Assembly (NCBI GenBank): GCA_032622095.1
Contig: CP136064.1
Location: 220,486,205 to 220,550,204, forward strand
Direction: 5' to 3'
Source of the DNA: Siphonodentalium dalli
Lineage: Eukaryota > Mollusca > Scaphopoda > Gadilida > Siphonodentaliidae
DNA: 64,000 bases
Part shown: positions 20,141-32,180 of the stretch, one piece after another
Layout: every line of letters starts with the position of its first letter
Position numbering within the stretch: the stretch's first letter is position 1
Made by a program: the position numbers and the translations under genes
The notes under the pieces: generated by a model
Told to the model about the DNA's origin: nothing
What the model saw: only the letters and a program-made list of their open reading frames with translations
Databases searched by the model: none

Positions 20141-23100
20141 AGCACATGGCTGCCAGGAACAAAAACTAGGATACGAGGTTGAATTTGCTGTGGTTTAATT
20201 TTTGGAACCCACCACCCCGGGAATGCAAAATTGTTTCCTGACTTATCTCGAATAAACACATTTCCAACGCACGTTTGTTATTTCAAGGGCATTTGGGGAC
20301 CCACCCCCCAAAGTTTGATGAAAACCGGTGAAAATAGCAGGATAAGGCAGACATAATGTGATAAATGTGTTCAGATAACCATGTTGATTATATGCCAATC
20401 GTGGAAGCGTGATGAGAAGCCCATGAAATCTCTGAAAATCACACATCAGGACATTGGAGGTGATCAGCGAGTTTCTGGGGTATACGGTATAGAGATACAA
20501 CAGCCAATTTACCATTTTGAAACATTTTCCAAAATATTTAAATTCACAAAACAATTCACATAAATTAACAAATTATGTTTGGAAATATATGTCCATCATT
20601 TTTATGTTGAAGAATGTGTGTACTATAAGTCTAGCAAAGAGCAGTTAGGTTTATTTCAGATAAAATATATTTTACTCTAAACAATTTCTTATTTTTAGGA
20701 GAAAAATTTCATAAATTTCAGATTTTTGTCAACACATAACTTCTCAACAAATAGTGTAGGACTATGCATTTGCATTCAGCAACCGACACAAGGACTATGT
20801 TATAACATGAACTAAGTTTCAATTTGCAATTCTCAACCATTTCCTGATTTTCTAGTGTATTAGACCAATTACCAAACACGTTTTTTCCGAATATTTGACC
20901 ACCTAGGTATGTTTTAATCAATATTTGTTTGCAATTATACATATATGAGTAGAACTAGTGGGGAATTTGACACATATATGCTTTTTCCACAATCATAAAT
21001 TCCTTTAGATTGAACTTATTGCAGTTGTAATTAAGGCAGTAGCCAATTCCTAGCCATGAGTCAGTTGTAGGAGACTAATTGGCGAAGAGTGTAAAGTCGC
21101 TCTAGCCTTTTCTCTCGTCGGGTAAACTCCAGTCGTTCTTATCACATATATGTATTTGCGGCACATATTGTCTCTGGAACAGAGCAATCCGACACTCAAC
21201 ATGAGCGATGAACTCAGCAGATTCTAATTTCAATCTACGTACATGTGACCGTGGACCAGGATGAGATGCTGTCCAAAATTAAGACGATGAGCGAATTCAA
21301 AGAATGATTCACCAGGCTCCAGAAACAGATAAGTAACACTGGGGTAGATATTACTTATCAGTTAGACTCTATGAAGGAAAATCAAGATCAAACTCCATGC
21401 TGGGTTTACCTCCCTTGTTGACTCGGTAAGACCGCTGACCTGCTACCAGCGACATTTCATCCACATTTGGTGGACTTCCGCGATATTAAATTTGGGCTGG
21501 GACATGGAATACAACAACGTTTGAATTGTTTTTAAATTTACAAATTTGTTGATTTTATTCATTTTTTTTTCGTTCTGAAAACACACTATAAAGTGTATAT
21601 AATATAATAACGAACACGAGACATACATAATTTATAAACTGTTAACAACATATATCAAATTCAATACATGACAAAGATGACTCAGTGGAGTTTATAAAGT
21701 GAACATAAAAACATTGAGGTAAGAATCTTTTTAAGGAAAGCAACTTTATTTAATGATAATAAACACATAAATAAAAATAAAAAACATGAGACATACATTA
21801 TTTATAAACTGTTAACAAAAGATATCAAACTCAATACATGACAAAGATGAATCAGTGAAGTTTATAAAGTGAACATAAAAATATTAAGGTAAGAATCTTT
21901 TTAAGAATTACTAAACCGTTTAGCACAGACCACAGTCCACTTCACTCATCCGATCATCACCAAACTTCATATTTATCTTGATATTGATCTATCAGATGAG
22001 AGCTATCAAATATGTTTTTAATTTCATCAGGGGGGGGGGTGAAACAAAAATTCCGGAACGTATGCCGGGGTGGGTGGGTGGTCAAAGCCACAAACAAGCA
22101 ATTTTTTTCCGCAACTAAAAAAACGATTTCCTGCTTGTTTTTTAGTGTTTTGGCAATGAGTTGGGCTTCAAAACCACTTTGAATGAGAGAAATAATGTAA
22201 TTCTAACTGTAAACTGACTGCAGGCAGTTATCGTGTTGTATTTTGTTGCACATTTTGAAATCCAAGATGGCCGCTGGCAGCCATTTTTTTTGGCCGAATG
22301 ACCTCAAAATGACTCATTCCTATTTACATGTCCATGTTAACATCCATGATAAATAGTATGCACAGAAATTCATATACAGCTGTTTACAGTGAATTTCCCC
22401 CCGCAAATCTCTGTTTTAGTGCTAAAAGGGGGTGGGTGTCAAAAAATGGTCGGAAAAAACTGCCGAAAACGGAAAAAAAATTGGCGGTGGGGGTGGGTGG
22501 GTAAAAAAAAATGATCGAAAGGGAAAAAATGCCATACGTGCCTGAAATCTTTTTCCGACCCCCCACCCCCCCTGATTTCATAGGAAAAAATGGTCGCCAG
22601 CGGCCATATTGCATTTACGTTATATGTTATCGCGTCATGTCGATATCTAGTATTACTTAGAAATTTCACCTTTCCAAATTCATAATTGCTCCATTGACTG
22701 TAACAGATGAAATTATTCCCCTCTTCGGATAGAGTGTCACTGAAACTTTATTTTGTCAGACTGTCTGTATAATCACTGATTATATATGGCAATAATCTGT
22801 AATAAGATGTGGCACTATTTTATTTTATATTTACATGCAGTGCTGTTTTTATACAACAATTCCAATCCCCCCTAGATCATGTGATCGATCATACATCGCG
22901 CGAGGACCTGGTTGAATTAAGGGGGGTTTTATGGATCACTTCTGTCCTCAAGATAGATTATACTTATGACATTTAATGGCATGTTGCTAACGTGGAGGGT
23001 TAGATATGCTAGAGAAACCACCACTCTTTAATTCACACCAAGTTCTCAGCTGTCATGTTCGGATATTAGAACCCATAGCCATGATATATGGTTTATTTTG

Positions 23101-23940
23101 TGTATACTAGTAATATAGTTATTTTCAGTACCTTTATATACCAGTACTGTGTATAACAATGCATATAAATTAATCCATGTATACATGTATATTGATTCAA
23201 CGGATTCAGTGGTTTTGTCCATCAGTCTATCAAATTTGCGGGGAAAACATGGCCACAAGCAGTACACCCTGCTAAATTTAGAATTTGAATCAATTGGCGC
23301 ACCCTGCAGTCAGCTTTTATTGGATATTTTGGGTCACCGCTAGATGTGAGCCATATTTTGTTCTCAAACTGTCCTTGTGAAGACATCACTGCCAGCGGTG
23401 ATCTTCAATTTTACTATTTTTATGGCTAAATAATTTGGTTGATCCTACAGACGACACCCCTTGTCCGATCGTCACCAGATTCCACAATGATCTTCTGGAT
23501 AACCAGGGTGAGCGTAATCTAATTTTCCCGAATATCTTACTCTTTGATCCTCTTTTGCATGACTGAATTGTTTAGCAACTGTACAGACATATCCCTCATC
23601 TGATAGTCACCAAACTTCATATTGATCTTCGGGCTGACAACTAGATGGGAGCTATCGAATACTTTGAATTTTTTTTTGGAAAACATTGTCGCCAGCAGTC
23701 ATCTTCTATTTTGGTTTTTATATACATGTATATCTCTTCATGCGGATAGCCAGTATTACGTAGGTACTTCAACTTTCCGCATTCCTGTCATCATTTGAAA
23801 TATAAAAATTTACCTGATACATGCACACTTCAAAATTTGTTTCGTCGTATCTATTTTAATGACCCGTATGGTAATATTGATACCGATATATTTGTCAAAC
23901 ATTTCTTTGTACAATGTACAGGTATTTAGTTTGTAACTAA
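20141..23940. other. Unassigned repeat-rich DNA with a short tandem duplication
   Basis: No gene is supported. A unit of about 175 bp is duplicated at about 21612-21735 and 21789-21905 (shared GAGACATACAT, TTTATAAACTGTTAACAA, CATGACAAAGATGA). A G run lies at 22031-22039. Around 22259-22290 and 22580-22610 are opposed blocks of the ATGGCCGC(T/C)GGCAGCCAT kind, and 21945-22010 resembles 23600-23665 (CACCAAACTTCATATT, GGGAGCTATC-type phrases), so old dispersed repeats fill much of the area. Confidence 0.5.
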
Positions 23941-23944
23941 ATCT

Positions 23945-24445
23945 AGAAATATATAATAGTAGCTGGTGGACCCGACTTCGTCCGGGATGTTCCCCTCTGA
24001 TTTTCCGAGAATTGCGCGATTTAACCTTGAATTGACTATTTTAAAGGTGAAGGTCATGTCGGGGTCACGATTTGACCCGTCCAAAACACTCCCCGGACAA
24101 AAGTCACGACAAAAGTACCCGTCGAAATCCGCCCGGCTTTACCCGATTTGACCTTGAATTGACAATTTTGAATGTCAAGATCGGGTCAGGGTCATGATTT
24201 GACCCACCCGAAACACTCCTGGGACAAAAGTAACAGTAGGTATCAAATTTCGTTGAAATACTTCCGTTTTACCAGATTTGACCTTGAATTGATCTTTTTG
24301 AATGTCAAAGTCAGGTCGGGATAAAGATTTGACCCGTCCAAAATACTCCCTGGAAATAATTTCCCCTAGGTATCAAATTTCGTCAAATCTGTCCGGCAGT
24401 TTTCCCGGCCATAGCTAACAGACAAACAGACAGACAAATGTCCAA
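23945..24445 (+). repeat. Three diverged tandem units with a type A-like start and tail
   Basis: It starts TATAATAGTAGCTGGTGGAC with CCCGACTTCGTCCGGG and ends with a GACAGACAAA microsatellite and TCCAAAATATAT, like the A and B repeats. Between lie three units of about 130-150 bp, each with TTGACCTTGAATTGA (or TTTAACC...), GGTCA(G/T)G and GATTTGACCC(G/A)(T/C)CC followed by ACTCC. It may be a third member of the same repeat superfamily. Confidence 0.65.
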
Positions 24446-24463
24446 AATATATATTAAACTAGC

Positions 24464-24832
24464 TGATGTACTCGACTTCGTTCGGGCTAGTTAGGGATTT
24501 TTTGTGATCGCCTCCATCTGGACAGTACCCAGTATATACAGCGTCTGGCCAAACTATTGTTCAATTGGTCCAGAAACATGCCCATATCAGCACGTTCGAG
24601 AACATGGTCCCACGTGAAATTGGACCCGTCCATATTGCTCCCGGGATCGAAGTAGTCCTACACACAAATGTTTAGTCGGATCGGTCAAGGTCCAGAAACA
24701 TGCCTATGAGCGAGGACAAGTTGACACGTTAAATACCAAATTCGAGCAGTGTTAGAGTCTATAACACATACACACATTGCATTCATGCATACACACATAC
24801 ATACAGACAGGTGTTCCAAAATGTATAATCGA
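24464..24832 (+). repeat. Type A repeat unit, diverged
   Basis: Begins AACTAGCTGATGTACTCGAC, contains GATCGCCTCCATCTGG and TCCCGGGATCGAAGTAG, and ends in an ACACATACA microsatellite and TTCCAAAATGTATAAT. The relation to the other type A units is clear despite deletions. Confidence 0.7.
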
Positions 24833-25143
24833 TAGCTACAACAATTCTATGGTAGATAGTTCACGGCCGACCTGATGCATGCATCTTAGTTTTCTTGTAA
24901 TGTTTTAATGTGGGAATTTTTCTCAAAGCACATAGATAATTTGACATTGGAGCGATCGGGTTTCGCCATTTTTTGCTGGAAAATCCCATGCTAAATATAG
25001 AAACATGGACTGATACCCAGCCGGTGACAGAGTCAGAAAGGAAGCATGACTGGTGCGCTCTGGTAGAGATTGAATCAAGATATCGGACAATGCAATGTTA
25101 CGGCTGTAATAAAGAATGGATATACATGTTGCCTGCCCTTTTA

Positions 25144-25480
25144 AAGATACGGGCGGTGTTGGTGGTGGGTATGCTGTTAAAATATTAAACATAAAGAGCG
25201 TTATTTGTTACTGTATTCCTGATATGGAAATAATAAAGAGCGTTTATATCATTTGTGTGTGATTAACCAATAGAATTGCGCTGTGTTATGTAAACAGAAG
25301 CAAAACTTCTGGAACACGAGAAGGCTCCTGTTTACGTACACCATCGTACGTCTTGACGACAATATATTATTTACGCACTGATTATGTTTGGCATATGAAC
25401 AAAACTATATATATTGTAATATTCCTTCTGTTGATGGCGATTTGAACAAATATGAATATTTCTGCAACGAACGCCACCCG
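25144..25480 (+). repeat. MITE family M2, copy with internal deletion
   Basis: Starts TTTAAAGATACGGGCGGTGT, jumps from the first 50 bp straight to AACATAAAGAGCGTTATTTG, and ends AACGAACGCCACCCG. AATAATAAAGAGCGTTTAT is present near 25229. The upstream breakpoint of the tandem duplication (25390) lies inside this element. Confidence 0.75.
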
Positions 25481-26032
25481 TTTTTTTTCTTCTGAAATAC
25501 AACAAATTTTCATTGGAAATTCCAGAATTTGCTTCAACTGAAAGTGGGGAATTGGTGCTGAAATTGCGAATTTGATGCTGAAATTGGTGCATTCCAGCAG
25601 CATGCAAAAAGACGAAAACATACCAAAAGTTGTTAACCCTTTAACTGTGGCATGTAACAGATCCAGAAAAGACTGGATTTAGGTTGTTGACACATAAATC
25701 CAAACTTACATCGATTTAGATATAAATATGAAGATGCTGGTGTAGCGAGACATTTGTTTGAACCTGGCGATAATCTATTTACTTTTTACCTTACTTCTGC
25801 TTAGTATCATATCTTTTTTATAAATGCAGGCTATTGCTAATATTTAGGTTTTTCATGGGGATTCGATGGAATGTAATTAGTATGTAGTTCAAGTATTATC
25901 ATTTGGATTATCTACCAGTGGCTATTTATTTTCAAAACTCATGAGAGAGGTCATAAAACATTGGAGGAAATTTATATTATGTTTGTGGACGACGGAATCG
26001 GTGTTAATTCTGATCAAATGCTGGCGCATTAA

Positions 26033-26424
26033 CCCTTTACCCAACAGAAGGGCCCTGTGCCAATGCATTCTCTTATATATGCGAGTCGACCATAGGTCGC
26101 CTCGCATATATAAGAGAATGCATTGGCTTAACACATTAAAAATTATAAAATTGTTAAAGAATGTAAGAAAAAATGGTAAAAAGTCTGAAAAAAAGATTTT
26201 TTTTAGGCCAATGCATTCTCTTATATATGCGAGGCGACCTATGGTCGACTCGCATATATAAGAGAATACATTGGCACAGGGCATAACTGTAACTATCACA
26301 ATGTGGTCAAGGAGCCGGTTCCAATGATATCCATATTTGTATGGTTCTATTGAGACAGACCGAAGATATTTTAGGCTGTTGAAGCTTTCTTTGGCCGGTT
26401 TTGGCCGGTTTGTTGGGTAAAGGG
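26033..26424. repeat. MITE M1 (piggyBac-like) with hairpin-spacer-hairpin core
   Basis: Starts CCCTTTACCCAACAGA and ends TGTTGGGTAAAGGG, with TTAA on both sides (26029-26032, 26425-26428), as expected of piggyBac-type insertion. The core holds two palindromic hairpins (26059-26127 and 26207-26275) around an A+T spacer, bordered by CCCTGTG and CACAGGG. It is repeated at 29942-30333 and inverted at 52161-52541. A frame of about 210 codons across it on the minus strand is not a gene. Confidence 0.8.
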
Positions 26425-26428
26425 TTAA

Positions 26429-26923
26429 AGGTACGGTTGGCCTTGGCGGTGGGTATCCTGTGAAAATATTTCCACCCGTCAAAAACCGCCACAAACAGAA
26501 AGAACAACAAAATGTAGACAGACTTTGTCCGTATACAAATAAGATATATCGCATAAACAGTATGTTATTGTCATATTTTCGACCATTGTTATGTAAACAG
26601 AAGCCTAAAAAGTTACTTTTCTGGTGTTTGTTTATATTATGATGGTAAACATAAAGAGCGTTCTTTGTGGATGAATTCCTGATATGGAACGAATAAAGAG
26701 CGTTTATGCCATTTGTGTGTGATTAGCCAGCAGCATTGTGTTGTCTTCTGTAACACAATCAGGCTCTTGCTTAGGTAAAATATAGTAAATCTTTATGATA
26801 ACATGCTGTTTACGCGATGGTCATGGTATTATATGAACGAAACTGTATGCGTTTTAATGTTTTTTTGTTTACGGTGATTGGAACAAATATGAATATTTTC
26901 GACAATTAAGGCCTCACGTGCCT
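26429..26923 (+). repeat. MITE family M2, diverged copy with TTAA on both sides
   Basis: Begins AGGTACGGTTGGCCTTGGCG and ends CGTGCCT, flanked by TTAA at 26425-26428 and 26924-26927. The left TTAA is shared with the adjoining M1, so two TTAA-specific elements sit back to back on one target site. Confidence 0.75.
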
Positions 26924-27010
26924 TTAAGACGTGTGTCGTGCCAAATGTCAACTCTGTAAGATTTGGTTTCATATTAACAGAGGAAAAATCTAATTGGGAG
27001 CCGAGGCAAA

Positions 27011-27560
27011 TTGTGGTCGATGTCGGTCTCGTTTGTCAACGGAAACATGATGATTACAAACGAGGAAGTAAACAATCTTTTGAATCGTGAAAAGAATGGG
27101 ATACTTTTAGTTAAAGCACGATATTTAGCAGGGGTTGCCGGACAAATAAGTTCATGTATCATTGTTCTGGGTGACACGGCCAGTTTCTGTACCAAAAATA
27201 TGAACCATTGTCTGAACTGTAGAGCAAGTTGGAATGCGAAAGTTATATTAAATAACAAAGTCATTAGTGAGCTATTGTACTTGGGCACATGATGAAGAGT
27301 CACTTAGCTCTAAATGGATAGAGCGTGAGGCAGTGCATCGTGCATTGTTGGATTATACTAGTAGTTTGAATGCAAGGGAGAGATCGATGCGATGGGCCAT
27401 TGATAATAAAAATGTTTAGCAACATTTTGTATACGGATAGTAAGAAGCCCAATTTACGAAAGATGGCTATAACAATACATAATGTATGTGATGAATACAA
27501 ATGAAAATTTAACACTCCAGGCGACCTTGATCGTTCCGAAGTGGATTTCAGCTATTTTGA
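27011..27560 (+). pseudogene. DIRS-like retroelement RT/RNase H relic, copy 1
   Basis: The open part (27011-27292, 93 codons) reads VKARYLAGVAGQISS and later CRASWNAKVILN followed by ISELLYLG. These fit the connection between reverse transcriptase and RNase H in DIRS-type elements. Downstream, across stop codons and frameshifts, pieces such as SSKWIEREAVHRALLDY and WAIDNKNV match the RNase H region with its TDN-like motif, then PNLRKMAI. DIRS elements copy via RNA and insert with a tyrosine recombinase instead of an integrase. The relic is broken by several stops and lacks the RT catalytic part. It lies upstream of the recombinase relic in the usual order. Confidence 0.6.
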
Positions 27561-27727
27561 CCCTTGCTATGTAGCTATAATTGGAAATTGTATAGTTTCG
27601 CAGAAGGTTGTTGTGTTCTGCTAATCAAGAATATTGTAAGCAAGGGCATGTAAATAACGAAGTATTCGGAAAGTACAAAATGTATTTATGTATATTAATT
27701 GCATTAAAGGTAGATTTCAATGACATA

Positions 27728-28292
27728 TGTTGAATTGATATCTTAACATGCATGTATTTTTCGTGAAAACTCTAGTACCGGTTTGAATGTGGACAAAGAG
27801 AAGTGTTTTATACAATCCAAGAAGATAATAAAATTTAAAAATACCAAATAAATAAAAAATTATTAAAAATTATAAAAAAAAATTTAAATGTTAAAATGTT
27901 TTAAATTTTTTTTAAATTTTAATATTTTTTTTAATTTTAAAAATTTTAAAAATAAAAAATAAAATATAAAATTAACTCTAAATTTATTTGATTACACGAC
28001 TCAAATATGCCCTTGTATACTATCTAAAATACTAGGATTATACTTATATTTTATTTATTACTATAAAGACATTTGAAAACTGCCGCAAGGTAGACTGCTC
28101 TGGACATCATTAGTGAAATTTTCCACTACCGATGTCCAAGACAGGGGTACCTCTACTGTAGGCCCTGGATACGAGCATCCCCCTGCTCATATATTATGGG
28201 TATTATAAAACAAAAATGTTGAATTGATATCTTAACATGCATGTATTTTTCGTGAAAACTCTAGTACCGGTTTGAATGTGGATAAAGAGAAG
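27728..28292. repeat. 76-bp direct repeat enclosing an A+T-rich insertion
   Basis: TGTTGAATTGATATCTTAAC...AAAGAGAAG occurs at 27728-27803 and 28217-28292 with one difference seen. The 413 bp between holds about 140 bp of almost pure A/T (27836-27975), partly self-complementary, and a stretch with GGACATCATTAG ... CCGATGTCC. Long identical flanks suggest a tandem duplication or a large target duplication. The same structure exists in copy 2. Confidence 0.8.
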
Positions 28293-28815
28293 GACTTCAT
28301 AAATCACATGGGACAGTATGAAATTGGATCCAAAAGTTACTCGTATTTCGTAACTTTTCAAAGATGGGAACGATTCGCAAAGTACATGTGGAACTTGTAT
28401 ATGTGTTGCCTTATATGTTACACATTTTGTGTACAATGGAGCATTATGTCATGTGGTAAATTCAGCAACATACGAGATGTTTGCAGATCCTACCAATAAC
28501 GGCTTTGTCTCAAATTTACAAGAGTCTGCCAAGAGAAATTTTTCAAAGCTCACAAATAGAAAATATCCTGTAACAACAGAAATGTTGATAAAATTGTGTA
28601 ACACAAAATTAAAGATTCTGACGAATTCTTCATATTATAGAGATATAACAATGATTTTATTGCATTCTGTATATTTCTATGATGAGTCTTCAGCTTTAAA
28701 AACGAATGATGTAGAACTTGTTTGGCGTTTGAAAATAAGAAAGGGTAAGACAGATAAATACAGACGAGGCAGTGAAGTTCTCATTTCTAAATGTAGTAGT
28801 CTGGCATGCCCATGA
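28272..28815 (+). pseudogene. Tyrosine recombinase (DIRS/XerD-like) relic, copy 1
   Basis: Two overlapping frames (28272-28499 and 28429-28815) give an N-terminal SAM-like part (YFVTFQRWERFAKY), a linker with DPTNNGFVSNLQESAKR and PVTTEMLIKLC, and the start of the catalytic domain, ending RKGKTDKYRRGSEVLIS and CSSLACP. The phrase SVYFYDESSALK occupies box I, where these enzymes normally have an arginine just before a YDEL/SEL motif; here Phe stands in its place. Copy 1 stops before box II, so it lacks the HxxR and tyrosine region. It is clearly dead. Confidence 0.7.
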
Positions 28816-28959
28816 TGCAACTTGTATCTGAAATATCTTATGTTCCTGTACAACTGCGCTGTGTGGATAGGATGATAATTATTTTTATTTGAAGTGAGAT
28901 TGTATCATACATGGCTGTATTGTAAGTTTAATGTATGTCAAACGTCAAGACTGCTCTAA

Positions 28960-29178
28960 ATAAACGCCGATGACATCCTTTTAAAACACTCTAAAAGCCA
29001 GTTAAACCATGGTTTACATGGCTGTTCTCTAATAAAAGCCATGTAAACTCCATGCTGAATGGACATCCTTTAAATTCCAAGTAAAGGCATTGTGTACCCC
29101 TCTTAAAATGTTAGTGAAACAGTATATACTTGGACAAAATCCACGTAAACCCATGTTAATCAGAACGGGTAGGGTTCT
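28960..29178 (+). repeat. Degenerate minisatellite upstream of the TATTCCGAAGG array
   Basis: Loose repetition of CCATG(T/G)TTTACATGG and GTAAA/GTGAAAC phrases, similar in the same orientation to 35090-35345. It recurs at about 33400-33615 in copy 2. Confidence 0.5.
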
Positions 29179-29287
29179 CTATTCCGAAGGTTCCCTATTC
29201 CGAATGTTCATTATTCCGAAGGTTCCCTATTCCGAAGGTTCATTATTCCGAAGGTTCGCTATTCCGAAGGTTCGCTATTCCGAATGT
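29179..29287 (+). repeat. 16-bp minisatellite (CTATTCCGAAGGTTCG)
   Basis: About seven units of CTATTCCGAAGGTTC(G/C/A), variant at the last bases. Also at 33621-33730 and, inverted, 34919-35065. It ends close to the downstream breakpoint of the tandem duplication. Confidence 0.9.
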
Positions 29288-29941
29288 ATTTTATTCTGGG
29301 CATATGAACAAAACTATATATATTGTAATATTCCTTCTGTTGATGGCGATTTGAACAAATATGAATATTTCTGCAACGAACGCCACCCGTTTTTTTTCTT
29401 CTGAAATACAACAAATTTTCATTGGAAATTCCAGAATTTGCTTCAACTGAAAGTGGGGAATTGGTGCTGAAATTGCGAATTTGATGCTGAAATTGGTGCA
29501 TTCCAGCAGCATGCAAAAAGACGAAAACATACCAAAAGTTGTTAACCCTTTAACTGTGGCATGTAACAGATCCAGAAAAGACTGGATTTAGGTTGTTGAC
29601 ACATAAATCCAAACTTACATCGATTTAGATATAAATATGAAGATGCTGGTGTAGCGAGACATTTGTTTGAACCTGGCGATAATCTATTTACTTTTTACCT
29701 TACTTCTGCTTAGTATCATATCTTTTTTATAAATGCAGGCTATTGCTAATATTTAGGTTTTTCATGGGGATTCGATGGAATGTAATTAGTATGTAGTTCA
29801 AGTATTATCATTTGGATTATCTACCAGTGGCTATTTATTTTCAAAACTCATGAGAGAGGTCATAAAACATTGGAGGAAATTTATATTATGTTTGTGGACG
29901 ACGGAATCGGTGTTAATTCTGATCAAATGCTGGCGCATTAA

Positions 29942-30333
29942 CCCTTTACCCAACAGAAGGGCCCTGTGCCAATGCATTCTCTTATATATGCGAGTCGACC
30001 ATAGGTCGCCTCGCATATATAAGAGAATGCATTGGCTTAACACATTAAAAATTATAAAATTGTTAAAGAATGTAAGAAAAAATGGTAAAAAGTCTGAAAA
30101 AAAGATTTTTTTTAGGCCAATGCATTCTCTTATATATGCGAGGCGACCTATGGTCGACTCGCATATATAAGAGAATACATTGGCACAGGGCATAACTGTA
30201 ACTATCACAATGTGGTCAAGGAGCCGGTTCCAATGATATCCATATTTGTATGGTTCTATTGAGACAGACCGAAGATATTTTAGGCTGTTGAAGCTTTCTT
30301 TGGCCGGTTTTGGCCGGTTTGTTGGGTAAAGGG
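29942..30333. repeat. MITE M1, copy inside duplication copy 2
   Basis: Same as 26033-26424, displaced by 3909 bp, with hairpins at 29968-30036 and 30116-30184. Confidence 0.8.
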
Positions 30334-30337
30334 TTAA

Positions 30338-30832
30338 AGGTACGGTTGGCCTTGGCGGTGGGTATCCTGTGAAAATATTTCCACCCGTCAAAAACCGCCA
30401 CAAACAGAAAGAACAACAAAATGTAGACAGACTTTGTCCGTATACAAATAAGATATATCGCATAAACAGTATGTTATTGTCATATTTTCGACCATTGTTA
30501 TGTAAACAGAAGCCTAAAAAGTTACTTTTCTGGTGTTTGTTTATATTATGATGGTAAACATAAAGAGCGTTCTTTGTGGATGAATTCCTGATATGGAACG
30601 AATAAAGAGCGTTTATGCCATTTGTGTGTGATTAGCCAGCAGCATTGTGTTGTCTTCTGTAACACAATCAGGCTCTTGCTTAGGTAAAATATAGTAAATC
30701 TTTATGATAACATGCTGTTTACGCGATGGTCATGGTATTATATGAACGAAACTGTATGCGTTTTAATGTTTTTTTGTTTACGGTGATTGGAACAAATATG
30801 AATATTTTCGACAATTAAGGCCTCACGTGCCT
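30338..30832 (+). repeat. MITE M2, copy inside duplication copy 2
   Basis: Same as 26429-26923, displaced by 3909 bp. Confidence 0.75.
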
Positions 30833-30919
30833 TTAAGACGTGTGTCGTGCCAAATGTCAACTCTGTAAGATTTGGTTTCATATTAACAGAGGAAAAATCT
30901 AATTGGGAGCCGAGGCAAA

Positions 30920-31469
30920 TTGTGGTCGATGTCGGTCTCGTTTGTCAACGGAAACATGATGATTACAAACGAGGAAGTAAACAATCTTTTGAATCGTGAA
31001 AAGAATGGGATACTTTTAGTTAAAGCACGATATTTAGCAGGGGTTGCCGGACAAATAAGTTCATGTATCATTGTTCTGGGTGACACGGCCAGTTTCTGTA
31101 CCAAAAATATGAACCATTGTCTGAACTGTAGAGCAAGTTGGAATGCGAAAGTTATATTAAATAACAAAGTCATTAGTGAGCTATTGTACTTGGGCACATG
31201 ATGAAGAGTCACTTAGCTCTAAATGGATAGAGCGTGAGGCAGTGCATCGTGCATTGTTGGATTATACTAGTAGTTTGAATGCAAGGGAGAGATCGATGCG
31301 ATGGGCCATTGATAATAAAAATGTTTAGCAACATTTTGTATACGGATAGTAAGAAGCCCAATTTACGAAAGATGGCTATAACAATACATAATGTATGTGA
31401 TGAATACAAATGAAAATTTAACACTCCAGGCGACCTTGATCGTTCCGAAGTGGATTTCAGCTATTTTGA
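30920..31469 (+). pseudogene. DIRS-like RT/RNase H relic, copy 2
   Basis: Copy of 27011-27560 with the same stop codons. The shared lesions show the element was already dead before the segment was duplicated. Confidence 0.6.
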
Positions 31470-32180
31470 CCCTTGCTATGTAGCTATAATTGGAAATTGT
31501 ATAGTTTCGCAGAAGGTTGTTGTGTTCTGCTAATCAAGAATATTGTAAGCAAGGGCATGTAAATAACGAAGTATTCGGAAAGTACAAAATGTATTTATGT
31601 ATATTAATTGCATTAAAGGTAGATTTCAATGACATATGTTGAATTGATATCTTAACATGCATGTATTTTTCGTGAAAACTCTAGTACCGGTTTGAATGTG
31701 GACAAAGAGAAGTGTTTTATACAATCCAAGAAGATAATAAAATTTAAAAATACCAAATAAATAAAAAATTATTAAAAATTATAAAAAAAAATTTAAATGT
31801 TAAAATGTTTTAAATTTTTTTTAAATTTTAATATTTTTTTTAATTTTAAAAATTTTAAAAATAAAAAATAAAATATAAAATTAACTCTAAATTTATTTGA
31901 TTACACGACTCAAATATGCCCTTGTATACTATCTAAAATACTAGGATTATACTTATATTTTATTTATTACTATAAAGACATTTGAAAACTGCCGCAAGGT
32001 AGACTGCTCTGGACATCATTAGTGAAATTTTCCACTACCGATGTCCAAGACAGGGGTACCTCTACTGTAGGCCCTGGATACGAGCATCCCCCTGCTCATA
32101 TATTATGGGTATTATAAAACAAAAATGTTGAATTGATATCTTAACATGCATGTATTTTTCGTGAAAACTCTAGTACCGGT

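Larger units (their letters stand above)
25390..29298. repeat. Tandem segmental duplication, copy 1 (3909 bp)
   Basis: This segment is repeated directly and immediately as 29299-33741. One substitution was noticed (G at 28310 against C in copy 2). Copy 1 lacks 534 bp that copy 2 has at about 32755-33288. The breakpoints share only GGC: one lies within an M2 MITE, the other just past a TATTCCGAAGG minisatellite. Such microhomology suggests a replication-based or end-joining event. Confidence 0.9.

Noticed and set aside
25922-26554. A 210-codon minus-strand open frame, repeated at 29831-30463
   Set aside because: It runs through the M1 hairpins and the start of M2; its sequence is explained by those non-coding palindromes.
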